Positions 1 to 9,800 of a DNA stretch of 33,002 nt are shown here, in pieces. Origin of the DNA: Candidatus Hydrogenedentota bacterium (lineage in GTDB: Bacteria > Hydrogenedentota > Hydrogenedentia > Hydrogenedentales > JAEUWI01); the NCBI GenBank assembly GCA_016182605.1, contig JACPGE010000020.1, positions 1 to 33,002 of the forward strand, in the 5' to 3' direction. The notes under the pieces were generated by a model. That model did no database searches. It had not been told where the DNA came from and saw only the letters and a program-made list of their open reading frames with translations. Every line of letters starts with the position of its first letter. The first letter of the stretch is position 1. Both the position numbers and the translations under genes were made by a program.

Positions 1-3
1 ACT

Positions 4-22
4 CCTTTTCGACCCGAAAAGG
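4..22. other. Short perfect hairpin near the left edge
   Basis: Arms CCTTTTCG and CGAAAAGG are separated by a 3-nt loop. It lies about 110 nt beyond the stop of the minus-strand TIR-WD40 gene. No T-run follows it on the minus strand within the window, so a terminator role is possible but unsupported. I see no gene in positions 1-134. Confidence 0.3.
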
Positions 23-134
23 AAAAATCATGACCAAAACGGAGGGGCAAGATGAAATCGAAAAAACGAAACGTGTCACCTAATATATTGCTCAGCAATG
101 ACTTGGGGCAGAACGAGAAAAACTCAACCGGACA

Positions 135-1583
135 CTAGTGATTCCATTTGTATATGGTATCGTCACCTCCGCCCGAAAAGGCCCATCGGCCATCCGGACT
201 AAATGCAACACTCCAAACTTTGTCGGAATGCCCTTGAAAGAGTTGGTCGTATACTCCAAAATTGAGATTCCATATCCGTACCGTATGGTCCTCGGAGCCA
301 GAGAGAGCCCATAACCCGTCAGGACTGTACGATACGCTTGTGACTGGCGCCGTGTGTCTCCTGATTACGCGAATGCATTTACCTGTACTGGATTTCCAGA
401 ATCGTAGAGTGTCGTCGTGGGCGCCAGACAGGATAGATTTACCGTCGGGACTGAATGCCACGCTGAATACGGATCCAGTATGCCCCTTCAGCACATGGAC
501 GCATTCTCCCGATTTGAGGTCCCATAGTCGTATTTCAGCTCCGGCTGCCCCGGAAGCCGCAAATCGTCCATTAGGGCTGTACGCCACACTGTGAATGACT
601 CCGTTGTGCCCGTCGAGCACACGCACGCATTTGCCCGTTTTGACGTCCCAGAGCCGCAAAGTGTAGTCTCTCCCCCCCGAGAGTATCGATAGTCCGTCCG
701 GACTGAATGTCACACTGTTGAGCAAAGCACTGTGGCCTTCGAGCAAGAAGATGCATTTGCCAGTTTTGGCGTTCCATAATCGCAAAATTGGGTCATAGCC
801 CCCTGAGAGGGCGTGCTGGCCATCTGGACTAAAGGCCACACTATTAACCTTATCTGTGTGTCCTTCGAGGACGCGCAGGCAGCGACCGCTTTGCGTGTCC
901 CACAGCCGCACCGCATTATCATCGGCCCCGGAGAGGGCGTACTGGCCGTCTGGACTGAAGGCCACGCCATTGACCCCACCGGAGTGGCCTTCGAGGACAC
1001 GCAGGCAGCGACGGCTTTGCGTGTCCCACAGCCGCACCGTATAATCGTCGGCCCCGGAGAGCGCTTGCTGACCGTCCGGACTGAAGGCCACGCTCCGGAC
1101 CGCGTCGGTGTGTCCCAGCGACCACGCCGCGACCTGAAAATTTTCCTGGATCTCCGGAGAAAGGGGTGTAGGGGCGGGGCGGCAGGCGCCAGCCAGCTTA
1201 CCGTAGGCCGCCTCCCGATCCGCGTCTTTCTGCCAGTCAATATACAAAAACTGCGCCAGGGAGCCTTTGGCGGGTGCCTCGTCGAGGCGCAAGGGGATGA
1301 AGCGGCGCTCCTGATTCAGCGGATCGCGGAAGCGGAAGGTACCCGCTTCCAGTTGGGCCCAGTCCGAGCCGAAGGCGTTGGCGGACATGCAGAGGACGAG
1401 TACACGGGTGTTTTCCAGGCCCGCCTCGATCTTCGCGGGAATGCTGTCGCCGGGCTTAAGTTCCCATTCGTCGAACCATACCCGCAGGCCGTCGGCCCTG
1501 AGGCGTTCGGCTATCTCGCGGACGATCGGCTTGTCCTTTGCGCTGTGACTGATGAAGACGTCGTGGGTGAAGGACTCACGCAT
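135..1583 (-). CDS. TIR domain - WD40 beta-propeller protein
   Basis: 482 aa with two parts. Residues about 6-120 are a TIR domain: FISHSAKD near the N-terminus, then WFDEWELKPGDSI, and SDWAQLEAG with Glu79 at the position used as the catalytic glutamate in NAD-cleaving TIR proteins. Residues about 156-482 are eight WD40 repeats of 42 aa with GH, FSPDG, SGxxDxxxRLW and GxCxxxL signatures, enough for one closed propeller. No signal peptide or membrane segment is present, so it should be cytoplasmic. Family knowledge: bacterial TIR domains often hydrolyse NAD or make cyclic ADP-ribose signals in phage defence, with the fused repeats acting as sensor or scaffold. That role is inference here. A weak AAGG precedes the ATG at 1583. 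It stands alone; no partner defence gene is adjacent. Blades 1 and 2 are nearly identical in DNA, suggesting recent blade duplication or exchange. Confidence 0.9.
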   Translation of the reverse strand: MRESFTHDVFISHSAKDKPIVREIAERLRADGLRVWFDEWELKPGDSIPAKIEAGLENTRVLVLCMSANAFGSDWAQLEAGTFRFRDPLNQERRFIPLRLDEAPAKGSLAQFLYIDWQKDADREAAYGKLAGACRPAPTPLSPEIQENFQVAAWSLGHTDAVRSVAFSPDGQQALSGADDYTVRLWDTQSRRCLRVLEGHSGGVNGVAFSPDGQYALSGADDNAVRLWDTQSGRCLRVLEGHTDKVNSVAFSPDGQHALSGGYDPILRLWNAKTGKCIFLLEGHSALLNSVTFSPDGLSILSGGRDYTLRLWDVKTGKCVRVLDGHNGVIHSVAYSPNGRFAASGAAGAEIRLWDLKSGECVHVLKGHTGSVFSVAFSPDGKSILSGAHDDTLRFWKSSTGKCIRVIRRHTAPVTSVSYSPDGLWALSGSEDHTVRIWNLNFGVYDQLFQGHSDKVWSVAFSPDGRWAFSGGGDDTIYKWNH

Positions 1584-1956
1584 GGGTACGCTGCCTTGAA
1601 ATTGGCGTGCGGTGCTGTGGATTCGCGGGCTCGCGCGGGTCTTGATTCATGGCGTCTCTCTCGTTACCTCGCGGGTAGCAGAGGTGAAGGTGCGATTCTT
1701 AAGTTGGCGGGTACAGTCCCTCGCCGGTGCTGGCTATCTTACCGGGTCGTGGCATTGCAGGCCGGCAGGTACAGTCCCCTTGGGCATCAAAGTTTTGGAT
1801 TTGCAAACCGGCGGACACCTTCCCCTGAGTACGATCCTGTGTGACTAAATCCTGACGAATACAGCCCTCTCTCTGTGTACACGGAATCCTACTTATCCCG
1901 TCTTGCCAAGTCAATGGTTGGCAATCAGGCATGGGCACACCGGATTCACCATCCCC
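1584..1956. other. Intergenic region with a dispersed repeat and a hairpin
   Basis: 373 bp between the TIR-WD40 start and the stop of the beta-helix gene. It holds one copy of the GGGTAC...GTCCCC repeat (1709-1779) and a hairpin at 1903-1924 (TTGCCAA / TTGGCAA, 8-nt loop) just beyond the beta-helix stop. The hairpin has no T-run, so it is at best a weak terminator. I see no convincing gene, RNA or promoter in the rest. Confidence 0.5.
1709..1779 (+). repeat. Isolated copy of the ~72-bp GTCCC hairpin repeat
   Basis: 71 bp starting GGGTACAGTCCCT and ending GCCGGCAGGTACAGTCCCC. The two ends are direct repeats of GGTACAGTCCC, and just inside them GCCGG and CCGGC form an inverted repeat. The final 19 bases are the exact reverse complement of a motif occurring five times in the array at 32116-32892, so this is the same family about 30 kb away. 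It resembles a REP-type palindromic element. Confidence 0.7.
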
Positions 1957-3696
1957 TTACGGCGCCACCTTCCGTCCCGGGCCGACGCCGAAGCTGTTGT
2001 TTTCCCACGTGAAATTCTCTGCGTTCGTCTGGTTGAAGCGGATCGCTTCCCCCGAGGTGTTGTAGATGGTGTTGTCAACAACGTGAAAGCCCTTGCTGCC
2101 CTCGTCGAAGAAGATGCCGTTGTTGGGCGCGCCGCCATGGGCGAAGCCGCTGCGGTGCGCGTCGTGGAAGACGTTGCCGCGAATGACCGTGCCCGGTTGA
2201 TAGCCCAGCGTGTAGAGACAGCCGCCGTCGGCGAGCATCTTCATCGTATCGTGGACGTGGTTGTGCGCAATGACGGCGTTCTTCTGACTCGTGTCCGTGG
2301 AGTCCCAGCGGAAGCCCACGGAGATGCCGGTGTAGGGCATGTCGTAAACCACGTTCTGCTCGATCCGGGTGCCGTCGGAAAAGGCCGCGAATATGCCCAC
2401 ACAGCCGTGGTTGACCGCGCCACACTGGCTGACCAGGGAACCGATGACGCGATTGCCCACGGGCACATCTTCCGGATGGACCCAGTCGCCGGCGAGATGG
2501 AAATCGCCGCCTTGATCCTTGCCCTCGATCTCGCCCTTGCCACGCCAGCCCACCATGACGCCGTTGCCGCCAATGTCGGTGATTTCACAGGCCTCCACCA
2601 CGTTCCGGCGGCAGCCCGCGCCGAAGACCACACCACAGGCGCCGGTATGGGCAATGCGGCTGTTCTTGATGGTGCAGTCTTGCGCATAGGTGAATTCGAG
2701 TGCGGCAGGCAGCACATGGGAGGGATCCACGGTCCGCGTGCCGTAGTGTCCGGCCTGAATGCCGAGATAGCCAAACTCGGGCAGTTCCCAGCGCGTGTAC
2801 TTGAATTGCAGTCCCTCGAAATGCAGATTCAGGACGGGTGCTTCACTGCGGCCTTCCACCACCAGGAGCTTGCTCAAATAGGGCGCGACAAATCGCTGCC
2901 CGTTCGGGTCTTCGTCCTGGGCCGCCTGATAGGTGAGCACGCCCTTCGCATAGTCGAGATACCATTCGCCGGGCACGTCCACATACTGCAAGACGTGCTC
3001 CACATAGGCCGGTTTCCCGGGACTGGCCGTGGTCATGGGACCGTGGCCAATCCAGCCCATGGGGTTCGCCAGGGATAGACTCCGCTCTTGTGTGGAGAGG
3101 ATCGACACGCGGGAAATGGACCAGTTCTGGTACATGACCAGTTCGGCGTTCTGCCCTGCGAGATCCACCTCGGAGAAGGGCTGTTCCATCACCACCGTCT
3201 TCACGTCTTCCGAGACGCTCTCCACGCGCAGCAGATCGGGCGCGTTGGGATGGCGTCCGCGTGGCAGGCGCACGCCGTTGGCAAACAACTGCCTTATGCT
3301 CCAGCCGCCCTCCACCACCCCCGGGACCGCCGCCGTCCATTGGTTATTGCCGATGGGTTTCCATCCCGTGACGGCCTTGCCACCGGAAAGCACGGCCACT
3401 TCACCCTGAACCGCGCGCCACGTGATGCTGTGTTCCGCCGTGCCGGAGTCCTGCGGATCGAAAACCAGCGCGCGCTCCAGAAGGTAGTCGCCGCCATGAA
3501 GCAAGACCTCCACATCGTGATCCAGCCCCGCAGCCACCAGCGCGCGCACGGCCTGCTGCGCCCGCTCCAGAGTGGCGAAAGGCGCGGCGTCATTGCCGGG
3601 GTTGCTGTCATTTCCGTTGGGAGAAACGTAATAATCGGCCGCCTGCGATGCCGCACACGCGCCCAACAGGGCCGCCATCCAAATCCAGTGCTTCAT
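1957..3696 (-). CDS. Secreted right-handed parallel beta-helix protein (GH141-like)
   Basis: 579 aa from the ATG at 3696, chosen because AAAGGAAG lies just upstream and the protein then starts with a clean signal peptide (cleavage after ASQA, residue 19). The mature protein opens with DYYVSPNGNDSNPGN and APFATLERAQQAV, the usual start of secreted beta-helix carbohydrate-active proteins. The first third carries RQLFANGVRLPRGRHPN and a PGEWYLDYAKGVLTY segment seen in GH141-like and related proteins. The second half is rich in N/G/V turns typical of stacked coils (for example NRVIGSLVSQCGAVNHGC). Catalytic residues cannot be assigned from sequence alone, so substrate is unknown; a plant or algal polysaccharide is likely. 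The frame stays open upstream to 3849, but that part overlaps a palindromic repeat and lacks a better start. It is expected to be periplasmic or extracellular. Confidence 0.85.
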   Translation of the reverse strand: MKHWIWMAALLGACAASQAADYYVSPNGNDSNPGNDAAPFATLERAQQAVRALVAAGLDHDVEVLLHGGDYLLERALVFDPQDSGTAEHSITWRAVQGEVAVLSGGKAVTGWKPIGNNQWTAAVPGVVEGGWSIRQLFANGVRLPRGRHPNAPDLLRVESVSEDVKTVVMEQPFSEVDLAGQNAELVMYQNWSISRVSILSTQERSLSLANPMGWIGHGPMTTASPGKPAYVEHVLQYVDVPGEWYLDYAKGVLTYQAAQDEDPNGQRFVAPYLSKLLVVEGRSEAPVLNLHFEGLQFKYTRWELPEFGYLGIQAGHYGTRTVDPSHVLPAALEFTYAQDCTIKNSRIAHTGACGVVFGAGCRRNVVEACEITDIGGNGVMVGWRGKGEIEGKDQGGDFHLAGDWVHPEDVPVGNRVIGSLVSQCGAVNHGCVGIFAAFSDGTRIEQNVVYDMPYTGISVGFRWDSTDTSQKNAVIAHNHVHDTMKMLADGGCLYTLGYQPGTVIRGNVFHDAHRSGFAHGGAPNNGIFFDEGSKGFHVVDNTIYNTSGEAIRFNQTNAENFTWENNSFGVGPGRKVAP

Positions 3697-3744
3697 GGTA
3701 CTTCCTTTCTTGACGAATTCCACAAGATGGAGATCTGCGCGCGG

Positions 3745-3796
3745 CTCCACATCCCCCTTAGTCCCCCTTCGAAGGGGGATTAAGGGGGATGTGGAG
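3745..3796. repeat. 52-bp near-perfect palindrome between divergent genes
   Basis: Two 26-base arms (CTCCACATCCCCCTTAG... and its complement) meet at a TTCGAA centre with a single G-T type mismatch. It sits between the divergent starts of the beta-helix gene (3696) and the methyltransferase (3936), so it is not a terminator for either. A shorter relative with the same CCCCCTTCGAAGGGGG core lies at 30484-30508, which points to a dispersed palindromic repeat. Confidence 0.75.
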
Positions 3797-3935
3797 TTCA
3801 GAGAGCAAGTTCTCAACTCTTGTGACTCTTGATCGTCGTGGTCTTTCAACGGCTTTCGGCCCGCTGGCCTTATTCGTGAAATTGCGCTACCATAGAGGGC
3901 GGAGCAACCGCAGGCAGTGCAACCAGGGTATCCTT

Positions 3936-4553
3936 ATGGGCTTTTACGGCAATGTTATCTTCCCCCGGGTCCTCGATTATGTCATGTCCACGGGGCAGAT
4001 GAAAAAGACGCGGGCCGCGCTCCTCACCGAGGTCTCCGGCGATGTGTTTGAGGTCGGCTTCGGCACCGGGCTCAATCTGCCCTTTTATCCCGAGCAGGTG
4101 AAGCGCCTCGTCACCGTCGACCCCAATCCAGGCTGCAACAAACGCGCCCGCAAGCGTATCGCCGCCTCCAGCATCGACGTGGAGACCCACGAACTGGGCG
4201 GGGAAAGCCTCCCCTTCGACGACGCCTGCTTCGATTCCATCGTCTGCACGTGGACCCTGTGCAGCATTGCCGAGGTGGACAAAGCCCTGGCGGAGATGCA
4301 CCGGGTCTTGCGCCCCAAAGGGCGGCTCTTCTTCGTGGAGCACGGCCTGGCGGATGAGGACAGGACGCGCGGCATTCAACACCGCCTGAACCCCCTCTGG
4401 AAAATCATCGGCGACGGGTGCCACCTCAACCGGAACATGAAAGACCTGATTCAGGACGCCCACTTCCAATTCGCAAGCCTGGAAAACTTCTACATGCCCA
4501 AGTCCCCCAAGTGGGCCTCGTACATGTACAAGGGCATCGCCGTGAAGGGGTGA
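3936..4553 (+). CDS. Class I SAM-dependent methyltransferase (METTL7/UbiE-like)
   Basis: 205 aa from the ATG at 3936. A longer frame upstream runs into the palindromic repeat and shows no homologous-looking sequence. SAM-binding motif I is EVGFGTG (residues 39-45), followed by the acidic strand end VTVDPN (Asp62). The Methyltransf_11 region continues through FDSIVCTWTLCSI and HRVLRPKGRLFFVEHG. The GCHLNRNMKDLI segment and the C-terminal YMYKGIA resemble METTL7-type and small lipid or thiol methyltransferases. The acceptor cannot be told from sequence. There is no signal peptide. Its stop (4551-4553) is only 3 bp from the stop of the converging pbpC, with no terminator between, so transcripts probably overlap. 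Ribosome-binding sequence is weak (CAGGG). Confidence 0.85.
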   Translation: MGFYGNVIFPRVLDYVMSTGQMKKTRAALLTEVSGDVFEVGFGTGLNLPFYPEQVKRLVTVDPNPGCNKRARKRIAASSIDVETHELGGESLPFDDACFDSIVCTWTLCSIAEVDKALAEMHRVLRPKGRLFFVEHGLADEDRTRGIQHRLNPLWKIIGDGCHLNRNMKDLIQDAHFQFASLENFYMPKSPKWASYMYKGIAVKG

Positions 4554-4556
4554 GGA

Positions 4557-6851
4557 CTACCGGAACACGCGCCGCGGCAGGCTCACACTGTACTTCACCG
4601 TTTCCTGTTTTCCGTCGTGGGTCATGCACGTCACCTGGTGCTCGCCTTCCGTAAGATCCAGGAAGAGGGGCGCGCCCGGCGGTGCCGCGCCGAGGTATTT
4701 CCCGTCCAAGTACCAGTGCACGGTCTGCTCGGCGTCCACCGAAGATTGGAGCCGCAGGCGATCCCCCCGTTCCTCCCCAGTCAAGACGAACTCCGCGCCA
4801 TCCGCCGGGTTCAGGAGGCTGAGTTGGGTGGCGCGCTGAACCGCGGCTTCCTCAACGCCTTGCGTGATGGGCGCAATTACCTTCGCCAGGTCCCAGCCCT
4901 TCACGTTGCCCGGCCAGCGCTCCACCACCGGGCCACCGGGCTTGCTGGTCACCACGGGACTCGGGCTGTGCACGTCGCAGGTGCGGTGCAGATACTGTTC
5001 CCGGGGCAGGCGCGCCGTTCTCGTCTGGGCGCACCATGCGGATACGGGGAGTCCCGTCACGGCGCAGATCTTCACGTCCACGAGGGCGTCGTCCGCCTCG
5101 GGCCAGGCGGGCGCGGGGAGCGGGGGCAGGCTCTGAAAGACTGCGGCGGCCAGGGGCAGCGCGGCCAGGGCACCCACGAGTTTCGGAGAGTACGCGCCGT
5201 CGTTATTCCCCATCCACACGCCCACGACGTACTGCTGATTGAAGACAAAGGCCCACGCGTCGTGCAGCCCCGTGGAAGTGCCGGTCTTCCAGCAGACCCG
5301 GGGCCGCGCGTTGACGGAGGGCAGGTAGCGCTGATCGAATTCCTCCGGCAGCGGCTGTTCCATCATTTCATAGAGCTTGAGGCAGACCCCGCGCGAGAGC
5401 AGTCGCACCCCCTCCGTGCTGGCAGCGTGGACCGCCGAGAGTGGGCGATACTCACCCAGCCGCGCCACCATGGCATAGGCCGCGGCCAGTTCTTCCAGGC
5501 GCACCTCGCAGTTGCCCAGGGTCAGCCCGAGCCCATACGCGGCGGCAGACCGGTTCAGCGTGCGCAGTCCCGCGCGCTTCAGGAAATCCTGCAGGCTCTC
5601 CACGCCCACGCGCTCGAGGAGAAGCACGGCCGGCACATTCAATGAATGGCGCAGGGCCGATCCCGCGGGAATGAGCCCGCGATAACGGCCGTCAAAATTG
5701 CCGGGCTGATAGAGACCGTAATCCAGCACGCCGTCACTCAGGGACTCGGAGGCATAGAGGACGTTCCGATCCATGGCGAGGGCATAGGTGAAGGGCTTCA
5801 GCGCCGATCCCGGTGAGCGCGCTGCTCGCAGGGCATCCACCTGTCCACCCTTTGCGGCGAAGAAATCCGCCGAGCCCACGCGCACGCGCTCCACACCAGC
5901 CGCCACGTCGGCCACAATCACCGCGCCGTTCCCGATCTCCCCTTCAAATTTCTTCAGATACTCCGCCAACAGGGCCTCCGTCGCGCGCTGCAGGGGCAGG
6001 TCGAGCGTGCTGTGCACAACGCCCTCGCGCTCTGCCTGACGCCGGAACTGCTGTGCGAGGTGGGGCGCATTGCGCGGGTAATCGTGCCACGCCGCGCCGA
6101 GGGGCGTCGCAACAGCCCGATCATGATCCGCCGTGTTGATGAATCCCTCGGCAAGCATGCGACCGAGCACATAGTCCCGGCGCTCCAGCGCGCGCTTCGG
6201 ATAGCGCAGGGGCTGGCGCGCCGAGGGTCCCTTGGGAAGGCCCGCCAGCAGGGCCGCCTCGGGAAGGGTCAGTTCCTTCGCCCGCTTCCCGAAATAGCGC
6301 CGTGCGGCCGCCTCCGCCCCCACGAGATTCATGCCGTAGGGCGCGCCGTTGAGATAGGCCTCCAGGAGCGCGGCCTTGGAGGTCTGCCGCTCGAGGCGCA
6401 GGGCCTGGAGCGCCTGCCACGCTTTGCTGGGGAGCGAGCGGGGCCCCGGATTGGCGAGTTTGATCACCTGCATCGTCAGCGTGGAGGCGCCGGAACGCAC
6501 CTCGACATGGCGGAAGTTCTGCCAGAAGGCCCGCAGCACGGCGGCCGGGTCCACCCCTTGATGCGTGTAGAAGCGCTGGTCCTCTGCGGCGATGGTGGCC
6601 TGCGCGAGCACCGGACCCAACTCGGCCAGGGGCCGCGGAAAACACCAGGCGTCATCCGCCCGGAGATAGGCATAGAGCAGACGCCCTTCCCGATCCTGCA
6701 ATTCGCCCGAGCTGGGCACGTGTAGATAGGGGGCTGGGTCCAGGGGCCACAGGACGAGCGCCGCCCCGCCCGCCGCGAGAAGGAGTCCTGCGGCGAGCAC
6801 GATCGAAGTGCGCCTGCGCAGCCAGCGCCGGGCCATGCTGCGCAGTCCCAT
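4557..6851 (-). CDS. pbpC: Penicillin-binding protein 1C (bifunctional peptidoglycan synthase)
   Basis: 764 aa from the ATG at 6851; a GTG one codon earlier (6854) is equally possible and gives a GTGA overlap with the upstream gene. A basic N-terminus (RRWLRRRTS) leads into one membrane anchor (about residues 17-36). The GT51 glycosyltransferase follows with EDQRFYTHQGVDP (catalytic Glu about 90) and GASTLTMQ. The transpeptidase has the three penicillin-binding motifs: SALK (Ser about 349), SLN (about 403-405) and KTGTS (about 522). The last ~95 residues form a BiPBP_C domain (LLNPADGAEF...). Length and order match PBP1C. All catalytic motifs are intact, so it should polymerise and crosslink glycan strands in the periplasm. 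It is translationally coupled to the alpha-2-macroglobulin gene, the same pair as yfhM-pbpC in enterobacteria. Confidence 0.95.
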   Translation of the reverse strand: MGLRSMARRWLRRRTSIVLAAGLLLAAGGAALVLWPLDPAPYLHVPSSGELQDREGRLLYAYLRADDAWCFPRPLAELGPVLAQATIAAEDQRFYTHQGVDPAAVLRAFWQNFRHVEVRSGASTLTMQVIKLANPGPRSLPSKAWQALQALRLERQTSKAALLEAYLNGAPYGMNLVGAEAAARRYFGKRAKELTLPEAALLAGLPKGPSARQPLRYPKRALERRDYVLGRMLAEGFINTADHDRAVATPLGAAWHDYPRNAPHLAQQFRRQAEREGVVHSTLDLPLQRATEALLAEYLKKFEGEIGNGAVIVADVAAGVERVRVGSADFFAAKGGQVDALRAARSPGSALKPFTYALAMDRNVLYASESLSDGVLDYGLYQPGNFDGRYRGLIPAGSALRHSLNVPAVLLLERVGVESLQDFLKRAGLRTLNRSAAAYGLGLTLGNCEVRLEELAAAYAMVARLGEYRPLSAVHAASTEGVRLLSRGVCLKLYEMMEQPLPEEFDQRYLPSVNARPRVCWKTGTSTGLHDAWAFVFNQQYVVGVWMGNNDGAYSPKLVGALAALPLAAAVFQSLPPLPAPAWPEADDALVDVKICAVTGLPVSAWCAQTRTARLPREQYLHRTCDVHSPSPVVTSKPGGPVVERWPGNVKGWDLAKVIAPITQGVEEAAVQRATQLSLLNPADGAEFVLTGEERGDRLRLQSSVDAEQTVHWYLDGKYLGAAPPGAPLFLDLTEGEHQVTCMTHDGKQETVKYSVSLPRRVFR

Positions 6852-9800
6852 CACGGTGAAACTTCGAGGACACCCGCTTCGGTGGATGCCCGTTTCGTGG
6901 CATCATACATGCACTCGGCGTAGGCCCCGGGCGAAGTGAATTTCCCGGGGGTCACGGCGCGAACCACGTAGTAGAAGCGGTGCGTTCCTGGCTCAAGCGC
7001 ATCGAAGGCCGCCACAATGCGGTCGTCCCGAATTTCGAGGTAGGAGGGGACGGCGGCATCCTTGAATCGATCACCCAGGGCCGCATCGGCCTCCAGCCGC
7101 GCGTTCTCGATTTCGAAGCCCGCAGGCAGCAGGTCCGACAGCGCCACATACTCCACCGCATTCTCGGGCATCAGTGCAAGTTCGACCACGAAGCTGTCAC
7201 CCCGCGAGTAGGTTGTGGCCTCGGCCTTTTCGCCCGCACGGGTATAAAGTGTTCGCTGGAGCGCCATACCCTCTTTGATCGCGCCGGACTCCACCTGTTG
7301 CGGCACACCTTTCCGGGTAACGTTCACGTAGATGGGGGACTGGCCCGTGTTCGTCACGGTATAGACCCCGCCTGGGCCCGCGTGGGCGTGGGTGAAGACG
7401 CCCAATCCCGCAACGCTTCCGGGTTCGCCCGGAGCCACAATCTGCGCCGACGCCTGATCGGGATTGGTGGTTATATTGGCGAGGTAGTCACTCAGCGCGG
7501 CGACAGCAAAGGCCGTTTCCTGGGTGGATCGGTATGCAGCTCCCTCGACAAACGCGAGTAACTCGTTGGCCTTCTCCGCAACTAGACTTGGATCGCCGCC
7601 GCTGCGCTGCAACATGAGCAATTCCACCGCGGTGTCCCGCGAGGTGCTGCCGAAGGTCGTGCCATATGCTTCCGTCACCGGCGATTCCGACACCGCCTTG
7701 GCCAAGTAGAGCTTAACGCGATCCGTATCCTGGGAACTCATGGCCAGCGCCCCGGCGAGCAGATAGCGCGCCGCACGCGGCATCGCCACGTCATCGAAGC
7801 GTTCAATCTGTTGAATGGACTGCAGATCGCCGTCCATCGCGAGATCGAAGAGCGCATAGACGCGGGTATACATGTCTGCGCCCGCATTCATGCCGGAGCT
7901 GTAAGCGAATTGCCGCACGTAATTCTGCAAGTCCTTAAAGCTCTCTTCAGGCAGTGCATAGGACTTGTCACGCTTTACCATCGTGAGGAAATGCAATGCA
8001 TAGACCGAGCCATAGGGCGAGGACGTTTGGGCGCCCGGCCAGAAGCTCAAGCCACCGTCCGAGGCCTGCATGGCAAAGAGGCGCGCAATTCCGGCCTGAA
8101 TATAGTTTCCAATGGGTTCCTTCATCGGCATGGCGGTTTGCGCCACGGCCTCGCTCTGCCGCAACAGGTACATGGGCATCAGTCTTGAGACTGTCTGCTC
8201 CACACAGCCGTAAGGATAGCCCACGAGATCCTTCAAGGCCGCGGAGAGGCGCGTAAGCGGGTTCGCACTTACGGTAATCTCTGTTCCAGACTGCTCGTTC
8301 TCGACAAAGAACGTATTGTTGAACTGGTGGGTCTCACCGGCATTCACCACCGCGCTCTCGTGACGCGTCTGGTATACCGCCGGAGGATTAACGGGAAGCG
8401 GATCGTTTTCTACAAGCCGCTCCAATGCCGCTCCGGCGCCGTCCGTGATCACCGCCTCCCACAGAATCCCGCCTTGACCGAGCGCATCGCGCGCGGCGAG
8501 GACCGCATCAAAGCTCACCTCGCCCTTGGCCGTTATCTCCACTTCGTGGCTGCCTTCAGTCGCTTCGAGCGCGCCAGAGGCGATCCAATTCACGCGTACC
8601 TTGCAGGGGGCGTCGCTATGGTTGAAGAGGACCACCTTGCTCGTGAATCGATCGCCGGGCAGCACGAAGCGCGGCAGACTTGTCCGCATCATGTACGGTC
8701 GGCGCACGAAGAAGTTCGCGCTCTGCGCTCCGGCGCCCGTGCCGGAAGCGGCCACGGCCACCAGGCGCAATTGCCCGGTGAACTCTGGAATCGGGAGGGA
8801 TACCAGGGCCTTCCCTTCCGAATCGGTCTGCACGACGCCAGTCCACAGCGACACGGGGCGGATCCAGCTCTCCTGGGCCGCGCCGATGCGCGCCGCGAGA
8901 TCGCCGTCGCCACCGATCCGGGGCGCCTCGAAATCGTAGGCCACCTTGTCATAATAGTGGGTGCGGCGGTAATCCGGCTTGCGGAAGCGCGCCAGCCAGT
9001 CGAAGGGCGCCGGTGACTTGTAACTCGTAATGGAGTGAATCCCTTCATCCACCGCAGCCACCGTGATCTCCGCCGCCACGGGCGTGCCGCCCGCATCGCG
9101 GGTTTCGATCCGCACCTGCATATCGCCCGCGGGACGAACCTCCTGGGGAAGATCCGGGAATGTGACCGCGATACTTCGCGTTGGACTGTTGACTTTCAGG
9201 GGAATCGCCGCCGCGCTGGAGAACGGATAGACCTGCGCCTTCCCCTCCTGAATCGCGTGCACCACGGTCACCTCAATCCAGACGTTGGGGAAGAACTCTT
9301 CGGTGATCGGGATCTCAGCCAGCCCCGCGCCGTTTGCGATGGTCACCGGAACCATGGTGTAGAGCTTTTCACCCTGCAACACGAGGATGCCCTGGCCGTC
9401 GAAGGGAGATTCCACCCGCACCTGCGCCGTCTCGCCTGCGGAGTAGCTCTCTTTGTCGAGCGCGATCTTCAGGAGACTTGGACGGGAGGGATCTACCATC
9501 TGTATCGACGTGCCATAGGCATAGAAAGAAGTGCTGCTAAACATGGGAGTTTCCGTGGAATTCACGCGCACCCGGAAATAGCCATAGCTCTCCGGAACGG
9601 GAATCACCACCGAGCCCTTGCCCGCGCTCAGACTTACCTCATGGGTTGATACCTCGGCATATTGCTTGGACCAGCGCGGCTCATAGCCGCTGTAGTAGCG
9701 GCGCACGTAGTAGTTCCATTCCTCACGCTCCAGCGTCACGCTCACCTTCGTGAGATCGGCCGGAGACTCATCGGCGTTGATCGCTGCGGCAAAGACCTCG

